A stretch of 20,571 nucleotides of DNA from IMG/VR virus record IMGVR_UViG_3300022929_003415, positions 1 to 20,571 of that record. One strand, written 5' to 3'. The translations under genes and the position numbers were made by a program. Each line of letters opens with the position of its first letter. Positions within the stretch are counted from its first letter, which is position 1. The notes beneath the pieces were generated by a model. That model searched no databases. It was not told where the DNA came from and was given only the letters and a program-made list of their open reading frames with translations. This DNA comes from a virus. Positions 14,983 to 20,571 of the stretch are shown here, one piece after another.

Positions 14983-15818
14983 TGCTTGACAAGATATTAC
15001 AAACATTCACTGAAAACGACACTAGACCAAAACATAATCCCATATATTATATGGGAAAAAGTATAACTAACCCACAAGTAAATAAAAAAATTTATACTGG
15101 TTTATTGCCACCTAACATTTTAAAAAATAAAACTGTATTAGACTTTGGCCCTTGGATCTTTCTTTCAGGTGCATGGAGTTTGTATCACGGTGCAAAGCAT
15201 GTGACAGGTGTAGAATATGATAAAGAAAATTATATTACAGGTAAACAATGTATGAATACTTTTTATACTGAAAACTGGCAACTTGAAAATACACTTATAG
15301 AAAAGTTTATAGCAAACAACGATCAAAAATATGATGTTATACTAATAGCAGGTACTATACATAAACTTTCTGATAAAACTGCTTTCTTGGAATGGTGTGT
15401 TGACCACAGTGATTATGTAATAATAGACGGCAACTACCCTCCTCTTTGGCATTATCTACTAGATGTTCCAAGATGGTGGAAAGACAGAGAACATAAAATA
15501 TTTCAACATATATATTCCGCACAAGATAAAGAGATGGTGAATAATATACTTGCGTCACCAGAATATGGAGTATGGTTTAGTCAATTTATACAAGATAAGT
15601 TACCGTTATACCAACATAGTGTTAACACTGGACACAAGATTACCTCTCTAGGTCAAGGTGCAAAAACAACATATACTAGTCCAAACTATTATGAGTACTT
15701 TTTTAAGTACAACGGATGGCAATCTCAAAGTATTCACAGTGATTATCTAACAGAACATGTGCCAGATTACTATACATTTCCAAGAAGATATTGTCTAGCC
15801 TATAAAAAGGTTGCCTAA
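14982..15818 (+). CDS. SAM-dependent methyltransferase-like protein
   Basis: This is a 278-aa soluble protein with a class I methyltransferase core. After an N-terminal stretch, TVLDFGPWIFLSGAW (51-65) is motif I, in the variant DFGP rather than DxGxGxG. HVTGVEYDKENY follows, where the acidic E after the strand would bind the SAM ribose. KYDVILIAGTIHKL is the motif IV region. The C-terminal half (PPLWHYLLDVPRWW, YYEYFFKYNGWQ) is aromatic-rich and unfamiliar, so the substrate is unknown. It is distinct from the methyltransferase beside gp43, which has a coiled-coil N-terminus. It is the last gene of the unit begun at 13744. The start overlaps the upstream stop (TAATG). Confidence 0.65.
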   Translation: MLDKILQTFTENDTRPKHNPIYYMGKSITNPQVNKKIYTGLLPPNILKNKTVLDFGPWIFLSGAWSLYHGAKHVTGVEYDKENYITGKQCMNTFYTENWQLENTLIEKFIANNDQKYDVILIAGTIHKLSDKTAFLEWCVDHSDYVIIDGNYPPLWHYLLDVPRWWKDREHKIFQHIYSAQDKEMVNNILASPEYGVWFSQFIQDKLPLYQHSVNTGHKITSLGQGAKTTYTSPNYYEYFFKYNGWQSQSIHSDYLTEHVPDYYTFPRRYCLAYKKVA

Positions 15819-15822
15819 CTAG

Positions 15823-15851
15823 TTGACAACCGCCTAAAGTACTATTATAAT
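15823..15851 (+). promoter_or_regulatory. Third perfect sigma70 consensus promoter
   Basis: TTGACA at 15823-15828 and TATAAT at 15846-15851 with a 17-base spacer, immediately after the methyltransferase stop. Transcription should start near 15858. The leader carries AAAGGAG at 15865-15871, five bases before the ATG at 15877, a strong ribosome binding site. It drives the GT-B gene and possibly the genes beyond. Confidence 0.9.
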
Positions 15852-15876
15852 TAATACATATTTTAAAGGAGATAGA

Positions 15877-17070
15877 ATGCGTAAACTTTTCTACATGGGT
15901 CTTGAATCTTATGAAGCACGTTATACACTACAGTTAACTGAATGGAACCGACGTGTATTTGAACGTAGAGGAATTGATGTTGTATATGTTCCTGGCACAA
16001 CTATAGATGATACAAAAAGTATTTCAGTTGGGCAAGTTCTTGATGCACATGGAAGAAGTTACTTTGGTATGAGCCAGATTATGAATCTAGTACAGATGAT
16101 GCGTAATGGTGAATGTACTGGAGAAGATGTTATTTACTTTGAAGATATGTTTCAGCCGGGTATCGAAAGTCTTCCATACATAATGGATCAGATTCCAGAT
16201 GCCCAACGACCCCGAGTGTATGTACGCTGTCTTGCCCAAGCAATTGATCCAGATGATTTTGTACATGTGTGGGGTATGTCCAAGTGGATGGGCCTATATG
16301 AGAAAATGGTATGTGAGTTTGCCACAGTCTTGGCTACTAATGAAGAAATGGTAGCACACATGAAGATTGCTGGTTGGGAGTCACCTATATACAATATCTC
16401 AGGCTTGGCATTTGGCAAAGCAGAAGTTCAAGAAAGGTTGGGCGAACGGATAAAGCCTTTCAATGAACGTGCTAACAGGATTTGCTTTAGTGCAAGATTT
16501 GATCAAGAGAAACAACCAGACTTCTTTATGGATCTTGTAGAACGTTATAGTGAGCAACACCCAGGGTCTCAAACGTTTGCAATACTACAAGGTGGTCCAT
16601 TGCGTAGTAATAATGAAAAATATATAACCCGTGCAAGAGAATTACAAGCACGTGGCATACTAGAAATACATGAAAATTTGCAAAAGCATGAATACTACAA
16701 AATACTCAACGACAGTAAAGTGTTGTTTAACTGTGCTTTGCAAGACTGGGTAAGCAACACAGTCAGTGAAGCAGATGCACTGGGTTGTAATGTCCTGTAT
16801 CCAGCATACAGAAGTTTTCCAGAAACTTTTGCAAATGATCCAAACAGATTGTATGTGCCTTGGAGTATTGATGATGTTGAAGTAAAACTAGGAAACTTGT
16901 TAAAAGAAGCACATCACAACATGGGTCTTATTAGTGATTGGACAAATGGTACCATTGACAGAGTAGTTGACATCATGCAAGGCAAAGGCGAGCAATGGTT
17001 ACGTACAGGTAATAGGTACAGAGATCATGTTGCTGGTGCAAAATATCAGGTGGTAAAAATTGAAAACTAG
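15877..17070 (+). CDS. GT-B (GT4-like) glycosyltransferase
   Basis: This is a 397-aa soluble protein with the two-domain GT-B layout. The first half contains VIYFEDMFQPGIES and VYVRCLAQAIDP, and its domain ends near residue 195. The donor domain begins with RICFSARFDQEKQPDFF (201-217), the usual strand plus (K/R)QP element, and AILQGGPL follows. LQKHEYYKILNDSKVLFNCA leads to NTVSEADALGCNVLYP at 294-309, where E298 is in the position of the conserved Glu of the EX7E-type motif that contacts the nucleotide sugar. The length is normal for GT4 enzymes. The acceptor is unknown. It stands first in a unit with an epimerase, implying UDP-hexose chemistry. It has a strong promoter and ribosome binding site. 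Confidence 0.75.
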   Translation: MRKLFYMGLESYEARYTLQLTEWNRRVFERRGIDVVYVPGTTIDDTKSISVGQVLDAHGRSYFGMSQIMNLVQMMRNGECTGEDVIYFEDMFQPGIESLPYIMDQIPDAQRPRVYVRCLAQAIDPDDFVHVWGMSKWMGLYEKMVCEFATVLATNEEMVAHMKIAGWESPIYNISGLAFGKAEVQERLGERIKPFNERANRICFSARFDQEKQPDFFMDLVERYSEQHPGSQTFAILQGGPLRSNNEKYITRARELQARGILEIHENLQKHEYYKILNDSKVLFNCALQDWVSNTVSEADALGCNVLYPAYRSFPETFANDPNRLYVPWSIDDVEVKLGNLLKEAHHNMGLISDWTNGTIDRVVDIMQGKGEQWLRTGNRYRDHVAGAKYQVVKIEN

Positions 17071-17086
17071 TGAATATGTTTTACTC

Positions 17087-17130
17087 TATATAGTTGTGAT
17101 AACAATTATATACTCTAGTGTGGGTATAAT
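17087..17130 (+). promoter_or_regulatory. Candidate regulated promoter: AT-rich dyad plus TATAAT
   Basis: An 11-bp inverted repeat (17087-17112) runs TATATAGTTGT, loop GATA, ACAATTATATA, with one G/T wobble. It is followed by TATAAT at 17125-17130, just before GGAG (17134-17137) and the galE-like ATG. No -35 hexamer is found at 16-18 bases upstream; the dyad occupies that place. This suits either an activator/repressor-controlled promoter or an RNA hairpin between two cotranscribed genes. Confidence 0.45.
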
Positions 17131-17145
17131 GATGGAGAAGTTCTC

Positions 17146-18099
17146 ATGAAAACAGTTGCAATAACTGGCGGTGCTGGTTACATAGGTGGACAAACCGCAA
17201 TCTATTTTAAAGAACAAGGTTGGGAGGTTACTGTTATCGATCGCAATCCTGTTCCAGATAGACTCGGTGAGTTTGTCGATTATTTTATACACGACGACTT
17301 TGAGAGCAAACAAACACTTGGACAACTACACTATACCGATGTAATTGTACACTGTGCTGGTAGCAGTTTGGTTGGTCCAAGCATTAAAGATCCAAGCAAC
17401 TATTTTGAAAACAATTTTGTTGCTACAAAACGCATGCTAGATTACATTGTTGGCATGAAGTTACATCCTCGGATTGTTTTTTCAAGTAGCGCCGCAGTAT
17501 ATGGCAATCCATTGATGACACCAATTTCAGAAGAAGATCCAAAAAATCCAATATCACCATATGGACTAAGCAAACTAATGGTTGAACAGATGCTTGAAGC
17601 ATATGGTGTTGCATACAATCTAGACTATGTTGGATTACGTTATTTCAATGCAGCTGGTGCAGATCCTAAAGGAAGACATGGACAAGAAAAATCTGCTACA
17701 CATATAATTGCAAGAGTAATGGAAGCAATAAAAGAACAAAAACAGTTCACACTCAATGGCACAGGCTTAACAACTGAGGATGGAACCTGTGTAAGAGACT
17801 ACGTACATGTACACGATATTGCAAAAGCACACTTTTATTGCACAGAACCAAGAGTAGGTACTGGATTTTACAATTTAAGTACAGGAATGGGAGCAAGTAA
17901 CTTAGAAATACTGCGAAAGTGTTGTGCAGTAAGTGGCAGTAAACCTAGTACTGTTGTAGAAGGACCAGGTAGACCAGGCGACCCAGATACGTTAGTAGCA
18001 AGTAATAAAAAGTTCTATGAAACATGCCAATGGCAAAACGAATATCATGTTGACGACATTGTAGAACATGCATGGAATTGGTATAATCGTGGGCTTTGA
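17146..18099 (+). CDS. galE: UDP-glucose 4-epimerase-type SDR protein
   Basis: This is a 317-aa extended short-chain dehydrogenase. The N-terminal TGGAGYIG (7-14) is the NAD-binding glycine motif, and VIDRN follows the second strand. VFSSSAAVYGNP supplies the catalytic Ser/Thr region, and Y139xxxK143 (YGLSK) is the catalytic pair. LRYFNAAGADP and CVRDYVHVHDIAKAH are characteristic of UDP-glucose/UDP-galactose 4-epimerases. The protein is about 20 residues shorter than E. coli GalE. It would interconvert UDP-hexoses for the neighbouring glycosyltransferase. All catalytic residues are present. GGAG stands eight bases before the ATG. The end overlaps the next gene's likely start. The exact sugar specificity is not fixed by these motifs. 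Confidence 0.85.
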   Translation: MKTVAITGGAGYIGGQTAIYFKEQGWEVTVIDRNPVPDRLGEFVDYFIHDDFESKQTLGQLHYTDVIVHCAGSSLVGPSIKDPSNYFENNFVATKRMLDYIVGMKLHPRIVFSSSAAVYGNPLMTPISEEDPKNPISPYGLSKLMVEQMLEAYGVAYNLDYVGLRYFNAAGADPKGRHGQEKSATHIIARVMEAIKEQKQFTLNGTGLTTEDGTCVRDYVHVHDIAKAHFYCTEPRVGTGFYNLSTGMGASNLEILRKCCAVSGSKPSTVVEGPGRPGDPDTLVASNKKFYETCQWQNEYHVDDIVEHAWNWYNRGL

Positions 18100-18682
18100 G
18101 AAGTTTAAAGAATTTGAACAAGCACTCGGTGAGTATACTGGTGCACCTCACGTTGTGTTAACTGATTGTTGTACTCATGCAGTTGAATTGTGTTTGAGAC
18201 TAAAAGGTATTGGCATAGCAACTATACCTTATAGAAGTTATCTTTCCATTCCAATGACATTTCACAAACTTGGTATAGAATATCATCTTGACACTGAAGT
18301 TGAATGGGAATATGAATATCGTATTGGACTCACAACTATTTGGGATAGTGCTAGACTTCTGCAACCTGGCATGGCTAGAGCAGGACAAATGCAATGTTTG
18401 AGTTTTGGTCATACCAAAACATTAGAAATTGGTCATGGTGGTGCTATACTCACAAGCAACAAAGATGACGCAGAGAAACTAAGAAAAATGGCATATGATG
18501 GAAGAGACCTAAGTGTGTCTCCTTGGCAAGATCAGAAAACTTTTCATGTTGGATACCATTACAAACCCAGCATAGAAGATTGCGAGAAGGGATTGTACAT
18601 GCTCGCCAATAACCAACTGAAACCCAAACAATCTCAACTGGTAAAATATCCTGACTTAACAAAGATAGAAATAGTCGATTGA
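18089..18682 (+). CDS. Half-length DegT/DnrJ-type aminotransferase-like protein
   Basis: The product is 197 aa from GTG 18089, or 204 from the alternative ATG 18068. Both starts lie inside the galE-like gene and neither has a good ribosome binding site. It resembles the PLP-binding half of DegT/DnrJ/EryC1/StrS sugar aminotransferases. VLTDCCTHAVELCLRLKG matches the N-terminal phosphate-binding region. IWDSARLLQP stands where the PLP-ring Asp lies. CLSFGHTKTLEIGHGGAIL contains the candidate Schiff-base lysine K110 in the SFxxxK context, with HGG replacing the usual GEGG. Normal family members are ~370 aa; here the C-terminal domain is nearly absent. The ending (KYPDLTKIEIVD) looks natural, and a similar short form is known to me from marine phages, so it is probably a real reduced protein rather than a fragment. 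Activity is uncertain. Confidence 0.7.
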   Translation: MGFEKFKEFEQALGEYTGAPHVVLTDCCTHAVELCLRLKGIGIATIPYRSYLSIPMTFHKLGIEYHLDTEVEWEYEYRIGLTTIWDSARLLQPGMARAGQMQCLSFGHTKTLEIGHGGAILTSNKDDAEKLRKMAYDGRDLSVSPWQDQKTFHVGYHYKPSIEDCEKGLYMLANNQLKPKQSQLVKYPDLTKIEIVD

Positions 18683-18683
18683 C

Positions 18684-18712
18684 TTGACCAGTGGTATAAA
18701 TAATCGTACAAT
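18684..18712 (+). promoter_or_regulatory. Overlapping sigma70-like and T4-late-like promoter signals upstream of folE
   Basis: TTGACC (18684-18689) and TACAAT (18707-18712) are separated by 17 bases; each matches five of six consensus positions. Inside the spacer is TATAAATA (18695-18702), the exact T4 late promoter octamer. The folE unit could therefore be read early by host polymerase and again late with phage factors. A chance match of the octamer in AT-rich DNA is possible. Confidence 0.55.
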
Positions 18713-18727
18713 AAGTTTAACTATTGT
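18708..18727 (+). other. Small inverted repeat in the folE leader
   Basis: ACAATA (18708-18713) pairs with TATTGT (18722-18727) around an 8-base loop. It overlaps the proposed -10 hexamer, so it could be an operator or a leader hairpin. No T-run follows. Confidence 0.3.
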
Positions 18728-18760
18728 GGTCATCCTCGACCCAAACTCGGAGAATCCTAA

Positions 18761-19447
18761 ATGACAATTTCCAATATAATTACACAAAGAATTAAAAAAG
18801 CCAAAAAAAGATACTGGGCTGGTGACAACATCAGTGGTTATCTACACGATGGCGACAAAGAAGCATTGATAGAAGAACTTACTGAAAAGTTCAATGGTGT
18901 GCTTGACAGTTTGATCATCGACAGAGAAAACGACCCAAACTCACACGGCACAGGCAAACGCCTTGCTAAAATGTATATCAATGAATTAATGGCTGGAAGA
19001 TACAATCCTATGCCAAATGCAACCAGTTTTCCTAATCATCTTGAAGACAGATATGATGGCATGTTGGTGGTTCGCAGTGAACTAAAAAGCATGTGTTCTC
19101 ATCATCACCAGCCTGTTACAGGAACTGCTTATATTGGAATACTGGCGGCAGATCATCTAATAGGATTAAGCAAATACACAAGAATTGCACAATGGTGTGC
19201 AAGAAGAGGTACATTGCAAGAAGAACTTGCAATGGACATAGCCAGAGAAATAATGAAAGCAACTGACAGCAATGACGTTGGTGTTTATATTCAAGCAACA
19301 CATGGTTGTTGTGAAAATAGAGGCATAATGGCACACAGTAGTCTTACACAGACAACTGTACTCAAAGGTGCTTTCAAAACTGACTCTGGCACAAAAAAAG
19401 AGTTCATGGACAATATTAAGTTGCAACAAGAATATAGTCCACGATAA
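18761..19447 (+). CDS. folE: GTP cyclohydrolase I (FolE)
   Basis: This enzyme converts GTP to 7,8-dihydroneopterin triphosphate, the first step toward folate and toward preQ0/queuosine-type 7-deazaguanines. The 228-aa product has the zinc site: C112 and H115 in MCSHHHQPV, and C183 in ATHGCCENRG. These correspond to E. coli C110, H113 and C181. The RG after the last Cys is the usual substrate loop. DHLIGLSKYTRIAQWCARR matches the conserved oligomer helix. The N-terminus is longer and more basic than usual (QRIKKAKKRYWAG). GGAGA at 18749-18753 precedes the ATG by seven bases. The folate use is possible, but a QueD-like gene and a DpdA-like gene in the same window favour DNA modification. The BMP-family gene follows after 52 bases. 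Confidence 0.93.
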   Translation: MTISNIITQRIKKAKKRYWAGDNISGYLHDGDKEALIEELTEKFNGVLDSLIIDRENDPNSHGTGKRLAKMYINELMAGRYNPMPNATSFPNHLEDRYDGMLVVRSELKSMCSHHHQPVTGTAYIGILAADHLIGLSKYTRIAQWCARRGTLQEELAMDIAREIMKATDSNDVGVYIQATHGCCENRGIMAHSSLTQTTVLKGAFKTDSGTKKEFMDNIKLQQEYSPR

Positions 19448-19456
19448 TACAACCAT

Positions 19457-19474
19457 GGCAGAGTCGATCCTGCC
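19457..19474 (+). other. Hairpin between folE and the BMP gene
   Basis: GGCAG (19457-19461) pairs with CTGCC (19470-19474), with an 8-base loop. A further short CCTT/AAGG pairing (19473-19492) would cover part of the AAGGA ribosome binding site of the next gene. It may tune translation of the downstream protein or stabilise mRNA ends. No terminator T-run is present, so read-through from folE is likely. Confidence 0.35.
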
Positions 19475-19499
19475 TTAACACCCTCGAGAAGGAAACAAA

Positions 19500-20567
19500 A
19501 TGAACGTTCTAAAACTATTGGCAGTACTTCTGTCAGTGATGTTTTTCAGTGTTGCACATGCTGGAGACAAAATCAAAGTAGGTTTTATCTATGTTGGACC
19601 AATTGGTGACCATGGATGGACCTACAGACACGACATCGGAAGATTGGATGTTGAAAAGCACTTTGGAGACAAAGTGGAAACTGTATATTTGGAAAATGTA
19701 AAATATGGTCCTGATAGTGAAAGAGCTATTAGAGCTATGGCAAAATCAGGAGCAGATATTATATTTGCAACAAGTTTTGGTTACATGGAGCCTATGCTTA
19801 AGGTTGCTAAAGAATTTCCAAATGTTAAGTTTGAACATGCAACAGGTTACAAGCAAAGTAAAAATATGGCAACTTATGGTTTGAGATTATACCAAGCAAG
19901 ACATGTACAAGGTGTTATTGCTGGATTAATGACCAAAACTAATAAAATTTGTTACGTTGGTGCATTTCCAATACCAGAAGTTATTCGTGAAATCAACACC
20001 TACTACTTAGGTGCTAAAACTGTTAATCCAGATGTTGACATTGACATAGTATGGGTAAACACATGGTATGATCCGGGTAAAGAAGCACAGGCTGCAGACG
20101 TTATGATTGCTGAAGGTTGTGATATGGTTGCACAACATACTGATTCACCAGCACCATTACAGACTGCAGAAAAAGCAGGTGTACTTGGTTTTGGTCAAGC
20201 TAGTGATCAGTACAAGTTTGCTCCTAAAGCTCAGTTAACTGCAACAATTGATAACTGGTCACCTTACTACATTAGTAAAGTACAAGCAGTAATTGATGGT
20301 AACTGGAAAACAGGTGATTACTTTGGACACATGAATGAAGACGTTGTGCAAATGGCTCCGTTTACAAACATGCCAGACAAAGTAAAAGCATTTGCTCAAA
20401 AGATCAAAGATGATATTAAGAATGGAAAATATTTTGCATTCACTGGTCCTATCAAAGACAACACAGGAAAGATTCAGTTAAAAGCTGGAGAAATTGCTGA
20501 TGATGCACATCTTAACAGCATGATGTACTATGTTGAAGGTATTGACGCTAAAGTACCAGGAAACTAA
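19500..20567 (+). CDS. BMP-family ABC transporter substrate-binding protein (PnrA/BmpA type)
   Basis: This is a 355-aa periplasmic binding protein. Residues 1-21 form a Sec signal peptide: basic start, hydrophobic core LLAVLLSVMFF, cleavage after AHA. No lipobox cysteine follows, so it should be free in a Gram-negative periplasm. KVGFIYVGPIGDHGWTYRHD is the typical BMP N-terminus. GADIIFATSFGYMEPM and CDMVAQHTDSPAPLQTAEKA are typical core segments, and the length fits the family. Characterised members bind purine nucleosides such as guanosine, inosine and adenosine; others in Proteobacteria may bind different ligands. It is complete, with AAGGA six bases before the ATG, and follows folE in the same direction. 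No permease or ATPase gene is present, so it would have to work with the host transporter. It was probably acquired from a host. Confidence 0.85.
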   Translation: MNVLKLLAVLLSVMFFSVAHAGDKIKVGFIYVGPIGDHGWTYRHDIGRLDVEKHFGDKVETVYLENVKYGPDSERAIRAMAKSGADIIFATSFGYMEPMLKVAKEFPNVKFEHATGYKQSKNMATYGLRLYQARHVQGVIAGLMTKTNKICYVGAFPIPEVIREINTYYLGAKTVNPDVDIDIVWVNTWYDPGKEAQAADVMIAEGCDMVAQHTDSPAPLQTAEKAGVLGFGQASDQYKFAPKAQLTATIDNWSPYYISKVQAVIDGNWKTGDYFGHMNEDVVQMAPFTNMPDKVKAFAQKIKDDIKNGKYFAFTGPIKDNTGKIQLKAGEIADDAHLNSMMYYVEGIDAKVPGN

Positions 20568-20571
20568 GACA

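Noticed and set aside
17094-17107. True lac operator
   Set aside because: The half-sites look alike, but the spacing is five bases shorter than lacO and the sequence is an AT-rich hairpin; kept only as a generic dyad.
18059-18087. TTGTAG-17-TATAAT inside the end of the galE-like gene
   Set aside because: The -35 matches only three positions, and transcription would begin after the likely start codon of the aminotransferase-like gene.
1-20571. tRNA genes, CRISPR arrays, insertion sequences, attachment sites
   Set aside because: None could be recognised by eye; coding density leaves only short spacers (the longest is 7439-7631), and no repeat array or transposase was seen. A tRNA-finding program was not available.

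Overview
This window is a densely packed, AT-rich stretch of a T4-like marine myovirus genome. Every gene I can support lies on the plus strand, and most neighbours overlap by a few bases or abut (TAATG, ATGA). The virus type is shown by a family B DNA polymerase of the gp43 type, a gp45-type sliding clamp, a DsbA-like small DNA-binding protein, and basic Cys-framed small proteins of a style common in marine T4-like phages. The low GC, the near-consensus sigma70 promoters and a periplasmic binding protein with a typical Gram-negative signal peptide suggest a host such as SAR11 (Pelagibacter) or a similar AT-rich marine bacterium. No photosynthesis genes are present. The host assignment is inference.

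Layout. (1) 2-4140: a partial Dps-like ferritin, then four hydrophilic proteins of unknown function (312, 508, 280 and 129 aa). They are acidic first and strongly basic at the end, and are plausible virion-internal or DNA-associated proteins. (2) 4159-7438: a 54-aa Cys-rich protein, a 325-aa conserved phage protein of unknown function, and three consecutive glycosyltransferase-type proteins, closed by a multi-hairpin region ending in a T-run. (3) 7580-13747: a perfect consensus promoter followed by dsbA-like, gp43, a coiled-coil/SAM methyltransferase protein, gp45 and a TGT/DpdA-like transglycosylase. The regA and clamp-loader genes that sit between gp43 and gp45 in T4 are absent here. (4) 13744-15818: a second perfect promoter lying over the end of the DpdA gene, then a conserved unknown, a QueD-like T-fold protein, an NqrM-like small membrane protein and a second SAM methyltransferase. 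(5) 15823-18682: a third perfect promoter, a GT-B glycosyltransferase, a GalE-type epimerase behind a -10 box with an AT-rich dyad, and a half-length DegT-type aminotransferase. (6) 18684-20567: overlapping sigma70-like and T4-late-like promoter signals, then GTP cyclohydrolase I (FolE) and a BMP-family nucleoside/purine substrate-binding protein.

How the parts may work together. FolE (GTP to dihydroneopterin triphosphate), the QueD-like protein and the TGT/DpdA-like enzyme together indicate 7-deazaguanine modification of phage DNA, which is known to protect other phages from restriction. QueE and QueC are not in the window and would have to come from elsewhere in the genome or from the host. 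The BMP protein could feed purine nucleosides into the same GTP pool. The two methyltransferases and the sugar-related genes could decorate DNA, virion or host surface; the sequence alone does not decide. The items most worth following are the atypical QueD-like protein and its unknown upstream partner, the phage-borne NqrM homologue, and the phage-borne BMP protein.
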